Source of the DNA: Pseudomonas sp. URMO17WK12:I11
GTDB lineage: Bacteria > Pseudomonadota > Gammaproteobacteria > Pseudomonadales > Pseudomonadaceae
Direction of reading: 5' to 3'
DNA length: 64,000 nt
NCBI RefSeq assembly: GCF_007677725.1
Contig: NZ_VEDF01000001.1
Span: 203,457 to 267,456 of the forward strand
The notes under the pieces: generated by a model
Told to the model about the DNA's origin: nothing
The model's input: only the letters and a program-made list of their open reading frames with translations
The model's database searches: none
Shown here: piece by piece, positions 9,399-18,113 of the stretch
How the letters are laid out: each line of letters begins with the position of its first letter
Numbering within the stretch: position 1 is the first letter of the stretch
Program-made: the position numbers and the translations under genes

Positions 9399-10436
9399 TC
9401 AACGCTTTTCACCCTCGTAATGGTCCAACGTGTCGCGGGCAATCTCGCGGCCGAGCGCGATCAGCTCTGGCGCCTTGTAGAACTCGAAGAACCGGCACAC
9501 CCGCTTGGGTACGTTGATCAGTACATCGGGTGGGTAGCCGGCGATCTTGTACTGGGCAAGCGAGGTCTGCATCACTTCAAAGCTCTGGTTGATCAGGTCG
9601 AGCAGCGATGCGGGGCCAACGTTGTCGATGATGAAAGAACCGGTCGCCGACTTCGGCGCGCCTTGGGTTTCTGGCGCTGCAGCGGGCTGCTGGGCTGGGT
9701 CTGGGTTGTCGGCGAGCCACGGATTGCTCGGTGCCAAACTTTCGGCAACGATCTCTTGTTCGATGCGGACCAATCGTTCAGCTGGCTTGCGGCGAAACGG
9801 CAGGTGCGAGCCCAGCGAGTCGAGCAGGGCATCGAAGCGCGTCTTGAAGGCAGCCGGTCGCTCGATTACTGGCAACTGGTATTGCTGCTGGTTGGTGGCG
9901 TTGAGGTTGACGGCAATGATCAGGTCGCAGTGGCTAGACACCACTGGCACGATCGGCAATGGGTTGAGAATGCCGCCGTCGACCAGCATGCGGTTGCCCT
10001 GCATGACCGGGGTGAACAAGCTGGGAATCGCTGCCGAGGCGCGCATCGCCTGATGCAGGCAGCCTTCCTGGAACCAGATCTCCTGCTGGTTGGTGAGGTC
10101 GGCAGCGACCGCCGTGTAGGGGATGCGCAGTTGCTCGATATTGATCTCGCCGACGATCTTGCGGATCTGCCCGAAGACCTTGTCACCGCGAATCGCGCCC
10201 AGGCGAAAGCTGACGTCGACCAGGCGCAGGACGTCCAGATAATCCAGGCTTTCGATCCAGTGCCGGTACTGCTGAAGCTTGCCTGCTGCATAGATACCGC
10301 CAATCACTGCACCCATGGAGCACCCGGCGATGCAGGCGATCTCATAGCCGCGCCGTTCGATTTCCTCGATCACGCCGATGTGGGCGTACCCGCGAGCGCC
10401 ACCCGATCCCAGTACCAATGCCACGCGTTTGCTCAT
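9399..10436 (-). CDS. Patatin-like phospholipase or esterase (RssA-like)
   Basis: A 345-residue protein with the complete patatin catalytic set. The oxyanion loop GSGGARG is at 10-16, the nucleophile Ser40 lies in GCSMG, and Asp153 in DGG completes the Ser-Asp dyad. No signal peptide is seen, so it is probably a cytoplasmic or peripheral lipid acyl hydrolase. The N-terminal patatin domain is followed by a C-terminal extension with a proline- and alanine-rich linker at about 240-260. The second ATG (10436) was preferred to 10442 because GGGGA lies six bases upstream of it but directly abuts the first. The substrate is unknown. Confidence 0.88.
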   Translation of the reverse strand: MSKRVALVLGSGGARGYAHIGVIEEIERRGYEIACIAGCSMGAVIGGIYAAGKLQQYRHWIESLDYLDVLRLVDVSFRLGAIRGDKVFGQIRKIVGEINIEQLRIPYTAVAADLTNQQEIWFQEGCLHQAMRASAAIPSLFTPVMQGNRMLVDGGILNPLPIVPVVSSHCDLIIAVNLNATNQQQYQLPVIERPAAFKTRFDALLDSLGSHLPFRRKPAERLVRIEQEIVAESLAPSNPWLADNPDPAQQPAAAPETQGAPKSATGSFIIDNVGPASLLDLINQSFEVMQTSLAQYKIAGYPPDVLINVPKRVCRFFEFYKAPELIALGREIARDTLDHYEGEKR

Positions 10437-10587
10437 CAACATTCCCCGGCTTATGCAACGATGGCCCTACAATGCACGCAGCATTGCTGTGCTTCAATAA
10501 CACTCTAGGCAACCCGAAGCGAAGCGGCACTTTTGCTGCCACCCGACGTCGAACAGCCAACCGCTTCCACTCCCTGAGGTGACACTG

Positions 10588-10866
10588 ATGAAAGCCTGGA
10601 TCTGCCTTCCGCTGATGGCCCTGGCGCTGGCCGGTTGTGCCGGCAAGACCGCCTACCGTGAAAGCTGTGCGACGCAGCTCGATGCCGCCTGGAAGGAGCT
10701 CGACCTGGCCAAGGCCGAGGGCTTTGCCGGGGCCGTGAGTTATTCCAAGGCGCTTTCGCTGCTGACCGGCGCGAAGACCCAGCAGCAGTTCGAAGGCTAC
10801 GAAAATTGCTCCAACAAAGCCGAAAAAGCGCGCTTCTACATTCGTGAGTCGCGCGCCGGGCGCTGA
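10588..10866 (+). CDS. Small putative lipoprotein
   Basis: A 92-residue protein with a lipoprotein signal: a hydrophobic segment ending in the lipobox LALAGC, so the mature protein would start at the cysteine near residue 18. The mature part is short, charged and has two further cysteines that could form a disulfide in the periplasm. The start ATG at 10588 has GAGG seven to eight bases upstream; a GTG three codons earlier is less likely. It lies 14 bp upstream of the CHAD gene and is probably cotranscribed with it. I recognise no characterised family. Confidence 0.8.
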   Translation: MKAWICLPLMALALAGCAGKTAYRESCATQLDAAWKELDLAKAEGFAGAVSYSKALSLLTGAKTQQQFEGYENCSNKAEKARFYIRESRAGR

Positions 10867-10880
10867 TCGAGGAGTGATAC

Positions 10881-11660
10881 ATGTCCGCCATGCTTGACCA
10901 CGTCGTCGCCCAAGTATTGACCTTGCAAGTGCGCCTGTTGGCCTGCCGTGAACGGCTGGCCGCCGATACCGACAGCGAAGCGCTGCATGACTTGCGCACC
11001 AGCTTGCGGCGCTTGCGCAGTTTGCTGCGCCCACTGCGTGGTTTGCCAGGGGTGGAGCAGCTGGAGCAGGCGGCTAAGGCCCTGGGCACCTTGACCACGC
11101 CATTGCGTGATCGTGAAGTATTGGCCGGCGAACTGCTTCGCCGCGGGCAGCGTCAAGCCGGTGAGCGGCGCCTGGCCGGACGTGGCAAGACTTTCGCCAA
11201 CGTCGCCAGCAGTGCCCAACTGACCCGAGTCCTGTCGATACTCGATGCCTTCCCGTTGTTTCTGCGCGCGGCTGACCGCGAAGGGCTGGTCAAGGCGCTG
11301 GACAAGCGCGTCGACCAGCGCCTGCTCAAGCAATGGCGCAAGCTGGGCAAGGCGCTGCGCGACCCCACCCACGATCGCCATCGGCTGCGCTTGCTGATCA
11401 AACGGGCGCGCTATGGTGATGAGGCCTACCCCCAGCTTGATCATGCAGGCAACAAACTCCAGCGTTTGTTGAAGAAAGCCCAAGGCGACCTGGGCGACTG
11501 GCATGACCGCCTGCAGTGGTTGCTACGGGCCGACGAGCAGCTCGATCTGGCACCGTGCAAGGCCCGATGGGAGCAGGAGTTGCACGAGGCTGAAGCGAAG
11601 TCCGACATCACCCTCAAGGCCCTGCACCGCGCGCTCGAGCGGCGTAAGCCCGGCAAATGA
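10881..11660 (+). CDS. CHAD domain protein
   Basis: A 259-residue, strongly basic, all-helical protein with CHAD (conserved histidine alpha-helical domain) hallmarks. HDLRTSLRRLR lies near residues 35-45, basic helices are repeated, and DWHDRLQW is near the C-terminus. CHAD proteins of other bacteria bind inorganic polyphosphate through these His, Arg and Lys residues; that role here is inference. There is no fused CYTH triphosphatase domain, unlike many relatives. It follows a lipoprotein gene by 14 bp and precedes a thioesterase gene by 75 bp. Confidence 0.85.
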   Translation: MSAMLDHVVAQVLTLQVRLLACRERLAADTDSEALHDLRTSLRRLRSLLRPLRGLPGVEQLEQAAKALGTLTTPLRDREVLAGELLRRGQRQAGERRLAGRGKTFANVASSAQLTRVLSILDAFPLFLRAADREGLVKALDKRVDQRLLKQWRKLGKALRDPTHDRHRLRLLIKRARYGDEAYPQLDHAGNKLQRLLKKAQGDLGDWHDRLQWLLRADEQLDLAPCKARWEQELHEAEAKSDITLKALHRALERRKPGK

Positions 11661-11735
11661 CCGATATGCGGGCTGATCGGCGAAGGAGAGCTGGCTAGTA
11701 TTGGCCAATCCTTCGCCAATGCCACGAGGTGGCCG

Positions 11736-12533
11736 ATGAATTTCTTGCAACTGCTCGACGCCGTCCACACTGACCCCAGTGCCTTCAGCGTGCCCTCAAG
11801 CTGGGCACAGGGCCGTGCAGTCTTTGGCGGCCTGATGGCGGCGCTGGTGCATGAACGCATGCGCACCCAGCTCAGTGACGATCGCCCGACCCGTTCATTG
11901 GCCATCACCTTTGTCGCACCGGCGGCCGCCGAAGTGGCCATGGGTCTGGAGGTGGAGGTACTGCGCGAAGGCAAGGCAGTCAGTACGCTGCTTGGCAAAG
12001 CGATCCAAGGTGGCCAAGTGGTGACGCTGGTGCAGGGCAGCTTCGGCGCCGGGCGGGCTTCTGTCATCGATGTGCCAGCTATGCAGGCGCCGCAGATGAC
12101 GCCCGTGGAGCAGGCAGTGACAGAGCTGCTCCATATTCAAGGTGTCACGCCCGAGTTCATGCGCCACGTGGCGCTGCGTTGGACGGTGGGCGGCCTGCCG
12201 TTCAGCGGCAACCCTTCGCGCTGCATGGGTGGCTGGGTACGTTTGCGCGATGTCGCCGAGGCGCCGCTGACCGAGGCACATTTGCTGGCCTTGGTCGATG
12301 CCTGGCCGCCTAGCCTGCTGCCGTTGCTCAAGCAGCCTGCCGCTGGTAGCACGCTGACGTGGACCATCGAGTTCGTCCAGCCGATTGCCCAGCTGTCGAC
12401 CCTGGACTGGTGTTACTACCAGGTCGAAACGGAACATGCCCGTGACGGCTACGGGCATGCGGCTGCGAAGTTGTGGAGCGCCAAGGGCGAACTGTTGGCG
12501 TTGAGCCGCCAAACCGTGACGGTCTTCGCCTGA
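11736..12533 (+). CDS. TesB-like double-hotdog acyl-CoA thioesterase
   Basis: A 265-residue protein with two hotdog-like halves. The first contains GRAVFGGLMAAL near residues 26-37, typical of TesB-like thioesterases in which a helix-capping glycine motif binds the thioester. The second half ends with the ALSRQTV strand common to the family. It would hydrolyse an acyl-CoA to a free acid in the cytoplasm. Its stop is two bases from the stop of the convergent Mpo1-like gene, leaving no room for a terminator between them. The substrate cannot be read from the sequence. Confidence 0.82.
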   Translation: MNFLQLLDAVHTDPSAFSVPSSWAQGRAVFGGLMAALVHERMRTQLSDDRPTRSLAITFVAPAAAEVAMGLEVEVLREGKAVSTLLGKAIQGGQVVTLVQGSFGAGRASVIDVPAMQAPQMTPVEQAVTELLHIQGVTPEFMRHVALRWTVGGLPFSGNPSRCMGGWVRLRDVAEAPLTEAHLLALVDAWPPSLLPLLKQPAAGSTLTWTIEFVQPIAQLSTLDWCYYQVETEHARDGYGHAAAKLWSAKGELLALSRQTVTVFA

Positions 12534-12535
12534 TC

Positions 12536-12910
12536 TCAGCGCTTGTGCTTGTGCTTGTGCCGGGCCCGCCATGCCTTCCACCAGGCGCCGCTGAGCACGA
12601 AGCGGGGGAAGGTGATGAACTGTTCGGTGAGCAGGCGTTGCACGGCATCCTGACGATTGGCGAACGGCTCGGGCTGCTCGGCCTCCAGGCGATGCCCGTG
12701 GCGTTGCAGGCCGAGCCCTGCGATCAATGCGATCACGCCCACGGCCAGCTGTACCAAGTCCAGGCCAAACAGCCCCGAGAGCACGAGCAAGGCGCCAAGG
12801 ATGAACAGCGGTACCGCGATCAGGTGCAACACCAGGTTGGCCGGATGCTGATGGTTGTTGTGATAGCCACGCCATTGCCAGGCGTGCAGGTTAGGCAGTC
12901 GTTTGCTCAT
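12536..12910 (-). CDS. Mpo1-like (DUF962/YGL010w) small membrane protein
   Basis: A 124-residue protein with two predicted membrane helices at about 25-47 and 50-68. Histidines of the family are visible in HNNHQHP, in HLIAVPL and in RHGHRLE. The yeast relative Mpo1 is an iron-dependent dioxygenase of 2-hydroxy fatty acids; the bacterial role is not established. The C-terminus is an unusual HKHKHKR tail encoded by three tandem CTTGTG hexamers. The gene ends two bases from the convergent thioesterase gene. Some databases name such proteins 'terminase', which the sequence does not support. Confidence 0.75.
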   Translation of the reverse strand: MSKRLPNLHAWQWRGYHNNHQHPANLVLHLIAVPLFILGALLVLSGLFGLDLVQLAVGVIALIAGLGLQRHGHRLEAEQPEPFANRQDAVQRLLTEQFITFPRFVLSGAWWKAWRARHKHKHKR

Positions 12911-12985
12911 GAACAGATCCTCGCAGTCATGCCCAAAGCTTAGTGTGCCTGCACCTGCGCAGCCAATCGAAGCTGGCTATGGCGA

Positions 12986-14464
12986 CTATAGCTTGAGCTG
13001 GCCGATGGCCTTGTTCAGCTCCCCGGCCAGGGTTGCCAGTTCAGTGCTGGTGGTTGCCGAGCCGACGGTCTGCTGAACGGTCTGCTCGGTGACATCACGA
13101 ATGCACACCACCGCGCGGTTCATCTCTTCAGCCACCTGGCTTTGCTGCTGCGCGGCCACCGCGATCTGGGTATTGCTTTGGCGCATCTGCGCGACCGCGC
13201 CGGTGATTTCAGCCAGCGCCGCGCCCGCTTCACGGGCCTGCTTGACGCAGTCGTCGGCCTTGTACGAGCTTTCCTGCATGAATTCCACTGCATCGCGCGT
13301 GCCGGCTTGCAGGTCGGCGACCATGTGGGTTATTTCGTCGGTGGAGGTCTGCACCCGCTTGGCCAAGTTGCGGACTTCATCTGCGACCACGGCGAAGCCG
13401 CGTCCCAGGTCGCCGGCGCGAGCGGCTTCGATCGCGGCATTGAGGGCCAGCAGGTTGGTCTGCTCGGCGATGCTGTGGATCACGGCGACGACGCCGTTGA
13501 TCTTCTGGCTGTCATCGGCCAGCTGCCGAATCATTTCGGCAGTCTGCTGCACGCCGCTGGACAGCCCGGCGATCGAGTCCTGCACCCGACTCACTACCCG
13601 CTGGCCGCTGCCGGCGAGGGTGTCGGCGGTTTGCGAGAGGTCGCGAGTCTCGCTGGCGTGCTGGGCGATGTGGTGCACGGTGGCCGACATCTGGTTGATC
13701 GCTGTGGCAGCTTGATCGGTTTCGCTCTGCTGGCCGAGCATGCCATGGCGCACGTCGCTCATGCTGCTGGCCAGGCGCGCAGCGCCGCTGTCGAGTTGTG
13801 CGGCGGTTGACGCCACGGTGCTGACCACACGGTGATAGGTGCTTTGCATGGCATTGAACGCGCCGGCCATCTGGCCGACCTCATCGCCGCACGCCAACGG
13901 CACGCGAGCAGATAAGTCGCCGGTCTTCTCCACGTGCAGCATGACATCCTTGAGGGTGTTGAGCTGGCTGAGTAGAAAGCGGATCAGCAGCTGCGAGGCC
14001 GCGAGCATCGCCAGCATCAGGACCAGCACGCACAGCGCGTAGTTGACGAAGCGGTCGAGAAACACCTGACGCAGGCTTGGGCTGGTGGCCAGCACCGCGA
14101 CGCGCTGGTTGCCGTGGCGCAGTACCTGCGCACCGCGCAGTGGCTGGCTCCCCAGGATCCAGGCGGACGGCAGGCTTACCCAGCCCTCGGCCTCGGCCAG
14201 CGGCTGCAGGTCTTGATCGGCGTAGCGCGGGGTCTGCCCGGCTGGCCACACCAGCAGGTTGGTCAGGCGCGGCAGCGGCTGGGTGGCAGGCCAGGCGCCC
14301 AGCAGTTCTGCCTGCGCCTGCGCCTGCTGCTGGGCCCCATCGGCGCGCGCCCCTTGTTCGAGGTACAGGGCATAGACCACGAACAACAGTGTGATGACGA
14401 AGGCCACCGCATTGACGGCCCAGAACTTGTATTTCAGTGAAATGTTGCTGAGCCAGGCACCCAT
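12986..14464 (-). CDS. Methyl-accepting chemotaxis protein with a small periplasmic sensor
   Basis: A 492-residue receptor. TM1 is at about 15-34 and TM2 at about 140-164, enclosing a periplasmic region of only about 105 residues, too short for a double-Cache sensor. A HAMP domain lies at about 165-215. The coiled-coil signalling domain follows, with the conserved tip [18 protein letters not shown] near residue 340. It would pass ligand signals to CheA and CheW. No CheR-binding pentapeptide is seen at the C-terminus (IGQLKL). It stands alone, and the ligand is unknown. Confidence 0.93.
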   Translation of the reverse strand: MGAWLSNISLKYKFWAVNAVAFVITLLFVVYALYLEQGARADGAQQQAQAQAELLGAWPATQPLPRLTNLLVWPAGQTPRYADQDLQPLAEAEGWVSLPSAWILGSQPLRGAQVLRHGNQRVAVLATSPSLRQVFLDRFVNYALCVLVLMLAMLAASQLLIRFLLSQLNTLKDVMLHVEKTGDLSARVPLACGDEVGQMAGAFNAMQSTYHRVVSTVASTAAQLDSGAARLASSMSDVRHGMLGQQSETDQAATAINQMSATVHHIAQHASETRDLSQTADTLAGSGQRVVSRVQDSIAGLSSGVQQTAEMIRQLADDSQKINGVVAVIHSIAEQTNLLALNAAIEAARAGDLGRGFAVVADEVRNLAKRVQTSTDEITHMVADLQAGTRDAVEFMQESSYKADDCVKQAREAGAALAEITGAVAQMRQSNTQIAVAAQQQSQVAEEMNRAVVCIRDVTEQTVQQTVGSATTSTELATLAGELNKAIGQLKL

Positions 14465-14552
14465 GTGTCGGTCATCCGTGAGTTGAGCGAAAACAATATT
14501 GGCAAGTTGCCATCATTGTGCGCGCGCACCTGCAGATGGATGCTGACCTGGA

Positions 14553-15350
14553 TCAAGGCAGCTGGAAAAACGCTCTGGCCGTGGCCGTGGTGTGCTGAGC
14601 GCACTGTTCCGGGGTTTCGTTGCGATGTTGGGCGACTTCGCGCAGCACCTCGGCAAGAAAAGCCGGTTCGTTACGCCCGTGCTTGGGTTTTGGCCGCAAG
14701 CTACGCGGCAGCAGGTAAGGCGCATCGCTTTCGAGCATCAGCCGGCCTTGGGCGATACTGCCCACCAACGCATGCAGGTGGGTGCCACGGCGCTCATCGC
14801 AGATCCAGCCTGTGATACCAATGTGCAGGTCCATGTCGAGGTAGGCAAACAAGGCATCGCGCTCACCGGTAAAACAGTGCACCACGGCAGCCGACAAGTG
14901 ATCGCGGTAGTCCTTGAGAATGGCCAAAAGCCGTGCACTGGCATCGCGCTCATGCAGGAACACCGGCAGCTTCAGTTCGGCGGCCAGCGCCAGCTGCGCA
15001 TGCAGGGCTTTTTCTTGCAGTGGGCGAGGGGAGAAGTCGCGGTTGAAGTCCAGCCCGCACTCACCCACTGCGCGTACCCTCGATTCTCCCAACATCTGGC
15101 GCAGGCACTGTTCGCTGCTGCTGTCCCAGCTCTGAGCATCGTGCGGATGCACACCGGCGGTGGCAAACAGGTGCGTCCCTTGCGGGTCGAGCTGCTGGCA
15201 CAGCTCCAGTGCCTGCTCGCTTACGTCCAGACTGGTGCCGGTCAGAACCATCTGCACCACGCCGGCTTCGATGGCGCGCTCGACGACGGCTGCCTGCTGG
15301 TCATGGAAACTGCGGTTGGTCAGGTTGACGCCGATATCGATCAATTGCAT
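14553..15350 (-). CDS. tatD: TatD-family metal-dependent 3'-5' exonuclease
   Basis: A 265-residue TIM-barrel hydrolase aligned over its length with E. coli TatD in my memory of that sequence: it starts [11 protein letters not shown] and contains [24 protein letters not shown] and DAPYLLPR. TatD trims 3' ends of DNA and RNA in a Mg-dependent way; it is not needed for Tat export despite its name. Metal ligands are the glutamate and histidines of these motifs. An in-frame start 33 bp upstream was rejected because the family begins at MQLIDIG. It is transcribed in the same direction as the chemoreceptor gene, 88 bp away. Confidence 0.92.
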   Translation of the reverse strand: MQLIDIGVNLTNRSFHDQQAAVVERAIEAGVVQMVLTGTSLDVSEQALELCQQLDPQGTHLFATAGVHPHDAQSWDSSSEQCLRQMLGESRVRAVGECGLDFNRDFSPRPLQEKALHAQLALAAELKLPVFLHERDASARLLAILKDYRDHLSAAVVHCFTGERDALFAYLDMDLHIGITGWICDERRGTHLHALVGSIAQGRLMLESDAPYLLPRSLRPKPKHGRNEPAFLAEVLREVAQHRNETPEQCAQHTTATARAFFQLP

Positions 15351-15497
15351 GGTGCTCACTCGTGCTGCAAGGTCGGCCAGCATAACAAAAGCTAAGATTT
15401 TCGGAAAAAACCCAAAACTTCAGGGGCTTGCGATGGTCTTTTGCGTTCATTTCCCACATGTGCACGCACGTTTATGGCTGTCGCCTTTCGATCAGGG

Positions 15498-16925
15498 ATG
15501 TTCCCGCGCATGCTGCGCTGCCTGCTGAGCCTGCTGAGCCTGCTGGCGGTACTCGGCTTGGCGCAGGCCGACCTGGCCTACGCGCGTGTGCCTGGGCCTC
15601 AGCACACGGTGGCGACCAGCACGCTGCGCGACCTTGGGCAGATCCGCAGCAGCAAGGTGCTGCGCGTGCTGGTCAATCAGAGTCGCAACAGCTCAGGTGA
15701 AATCAAGGGTGAGCCGGTGGGGGTCGAATACTACCGGCTGCGGGCGCTCGAGCATTACCTCAATGCCCGCGCTGGCGAAGGCCAGCAGATCCGCTTGCAG
15801 ATCATTCCCCGGGCCAAGGAACAGCTGCTGGGGGCCTTGCAGCGTGGCGAGGGCGACCTCGCGGCTCCGGGTGAGCTGCTTGACCCGGCGGTGGTCGGCG
15901 CGGTCAACCGCAGCGCGCCGGTGCTCGATCAGGTGCCCCTGGTGCTGGTCGGGCGCAAGGGCGGGCGCAGTTTCACCCGTATCGAACAGCTGTCGGGGCG
16001 CACCGTGGCCTTGACCAGCGCCAGCGCGGCGGGTGCGCTGATCGAGCAAGCCAACCAGCAGCTCGCCCTGCGCAAGCGCGCGCCGATCAAGATCGAATGG
16101 GTCGATTCGACCCTGGCGGTGGAGGATGTGCTGGAGATGGTGCAGGCCGGGATCTATGCATCGACCATCGTCGAGCGGCCGATCGCCCAGCGCTGGGCGC
16201 GGGTGATGCCGCGCCTGCGCCTGGACACGCGCCTGCAACTGGGCGCCCCGCAGGCCATGCGCTGGTATGTGCGGCGCGATGCGACCTTGCTGCTGGCCAC
16301 GGTCGATCGGTTCTTGCAAGGCTACCGTGCCCCGGAAAACCAGGATGCGGCCTTCGAGCGTATCTACCGGCGCCAGTACCGGGTGCACAACCCTTTGGCC
16401 AGCAAGGACCGGCAACGCCTGCAGGCCGTGCGCGCGGTGCTGCAGAAACACGGTCAGGCACAGCAGATCGACTGGCTCAACCTGGCGGCGCTGGCGTTCA
16501 AGGAGTCGACCCTGAACCCTGCCGCACGGGGGCGTGGCGGGGCGCATGGGCTGATGCAGATCACCCCGGCGGCAGCGCAGCGCGTGGGCGTCAGCGATAC
16601 CGCTTCGGTCGACGGCAACGTCCAGGCCAGTGCGCGTTATCTGGCGTTGATCCGCCGCAAGTTCTTCGCCAGCCCGAAGATCAACGAGCGCGAACGCATG
16701 GCCTTCGTCCTGGCCGCCTACAATCTCGGCCCGGAGCGGGTGCAAGCCATGCGCGCCGAAGCGCGCAAGCGCGGACTCAATGGCAATCAGTGGTTTTTCC
16801 AGACCGAACGGGTTGCCATGGAGCAGGTGGGCATGGGGCCGGTGAACTTCGTCAACAGCGTCAACAAGTACTTTCTGGCCTTCAATCGCGAACGCGCAGC
16901 GCTTGAGCGGGTAGCCAGACGCTGA
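15498..16925 (+). CDS. MltF-like membrane-bound lytic murein transglycosylase
   Basis: A 475-residue secreted protein with an N-terminal hydrophobic signal (LLSLLSLLAVLGLA). A solute-binding-protein-like domain (SBP_bac_3) spans about 50-290, and a lysozyme-like SLT domain covers about 315-450. The catalytic residue is Glu336 in FKEST, followed by the family motif GLMQITP and the AAYNLGP segment. It cleaves peptidoglycan glycan strands to anhydro-muropeptides, and the binding domain may tune activity. The start is uncertain: 15498 and 15510 are both possible, and neither has a well-spaced Shine-Dalgarno sequence. Confidence 0.88.
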   Translation: MFPRMLRCLLSLLSLLAVLGLAQADLAYARVPGPQHTVATSTLRDLGQIRSSKVLRVLVNQSRNSSGEIKGEPVGVEYYRLRALEHYLNARAGEGQQIRLQIIPRAKEQLLGALQRGEGDLAAPGELLDPAVVGAVNRSAPVLDQVPLVLVGRKGGRSFTRIEQLSGRTVALTSASAAGALIEQANQQLALRKRAPIKIEWVDSTLAVEDVLEMVQAGIYASTIVERPIAQRWARVMPRLRLDTRLQLGAPQAMRWYVRRDATLLLATVDRFLQGYRAPENQDAAFERIYRRQYRVHNPLASKDRQRLQAVRAVLQKHGQAQQIDWLNLAALAFKESTLNPAARGRGGAHGLMQITPAAAQRVGVSDTASVDGNVQASARYLALIRRKFFASPKINERERMAFVLAAYNLGPERVQAMRAEARKRGLNGNQWFFQTERVAMEQVGMGPVNFVNSVNKYFLAFNRERAALERVARR

Positions 16926-17122
16926 GGTGAGTGCAATGCATTTGCCCTGGGGGCTTGCAGCTTGCGCGTTGTGGCTCTAGCATACCGCTTGCGCCGATTT
17001 AAACAGCTACTTGCGGGGCGCGGGATCGCCCTGGTGTGGGTCGTCCGAAATACCGCTAAAGCGCTGGTTCGGTGACGCCTCCCACCGCTGCCCAGCGGGA
17101 TTTGCGAGGCGGAGAAATCTCC

Positions 17123-17431
17123 ATGAGTTGCCCACGTACCAGTGTTTGTCTGAGCCCTCTGCCTGCCCACCAGGCCGCGCGTACCCCACGCATTCTGCTA
17201 GCTGGCCACCATCAGCCAACCTTGTTGCGCCACCTCGAAGGCCTGTCGCGCCGCAAGGGCCAGGCTCGCGCCTTTCTCATTCAGTTCGCCCACAGCCCAT
17301 GGCGTCTGGAGCAGTTCGCCAGTGACCGGTTCGACTTGGCGGTGATTCAGGCGCCGGCGCGCGAAGAGGCTGCGCACATCATCGCTCATCTGACCCGCAT
17401 TGCCCGCCAAGGCTTGATCACCAGGCGCTGA
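17123..17431 (+). CDS. Hypothetical protein, no recognised family
   Basis: A 102-residue basic protein with a good ribosome binding site (GGAG at 17111-17114). The sequence RILLAGHH near residue 22, followed by a basic helix and then FDLAVIQAP, gives an alpha/beta pattern like a small response-regulator-like or P-loop-like fold, but no catalytic motif is seen. It ends 21 bp before the stop of convergent greB. An in-frame start 51 bp upstream is less well supported. I do not recognise the protein. Confidence 0.6.
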   Translation: MSCPRTSVCLSPLPAHQAARTPRILLAGHHQPTLLRHLEGLSRRKGQARAFLIQFAHSPWRLEQFASDRFDLAVIQAPAREEAAHIIAHLTRIARQGLITRR

Positions 17432-17452
17432 ACAGCGTCGGTGCATCGGCGC

Positions 17453-17950
17453 TCAACTGTGCGGCGCCGCCCCCGGCTTCTGGTATTCGATGTGGATCAC
17501 TTCCCAGTAGGCGTCGCCGGTGGGCGTGGGCACCACGATCTCATCCCCGACGCATTTGCCGATGCAGGCTCGTGCCATGGGCGAATCGATGGAGATGAAG
17601 TCCTTGCGCTCGTAGATTTCATCACCGCCGACCACGCGGAAGGTCTTGCGCTCATCGTCTTCGTTGGCGATGGTCACCCAGGCGCCGAAGAACACCTTGC
17701 CTTCCTGGCTTGGCGCGTAGGGCACGACCCGCAGATCCTCGATGCGCTTGCGCAGGTAGCGCACACGCCGGTCGATCTCGCGCAGGCGTTTCTTGTTGTA
17801 CTGGTAGTCGGCATTCTCGCTGCGATCGCCCAGCGACGCGGCCCAGGTCACCTTCTTGGTGATCTCCGGGCGCTCCTGGCGCCACAGCCAGTCCAGCTCG
17901 TCTTTCAAGGATTGGTAGCCTGCTTCAGTGATTAGGTTGGTTTTGCTCAT
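17453..17950 (-). CDS. greB: Transcription elongation factor GreB
   Basis: A 165-residue protein with the Gre architecture. An N-terminal coiled coil carries GDRSENADYQY, whose acidic tip residues stimulate RNA cleavage in the polymerase secondary channel, and a C-terminal FKBP-like domain follows (GKCVGDEI). GreB rescues backtracked RNA polymerase. The WLWRQERPEI segment and basic patch favour GreB over GreA. It is convergent with the preceding hypothetical gene. Confidence 0.93.
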   Translation of the reverse strand: MSKTNLITEAGYQSLKDELDWLWRQERPEITKKVTWAASLGDRSENADYQYNKKRLREIDRRVRYLRKRIEDLRVVPYAPSQEGKVFFGAWVTIANEDDERKTFRVVGGDEIYERKDFISIDSPMARACIGKCVGDEIVVPTPTGDAYWEVIHIEYQKPGAAPHS

Positions 17951-18113
17951 CGTTCGCCTGTCATCGAGGGAGTGCCGGTCACTACCTGAAATACCTGAAG
18001 CGCGACTCTAGCATCTGTGAGCGGGTTTTTCTGTGGTGTTGAAACGGCGATGCCCACGTGCCTGCTGCAGGCGCGTGAGCATCGATCGTCAGCAGGTGGG
18101 CCGTGGAGGTTGC

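Noticed and set aside
9420..10508. Plus-strand open frame opposite the patatin-like gene.
   Set aside because: The minus strand carries a complete patatin catalytic set, while the plus frame has no motif.
18053..18100. Bulged inverted repeat after the ACS transporter gene.
   Set aside because: The stem is interrupted and no T run follows on the minus strand, so it is too weak to call a terminator.
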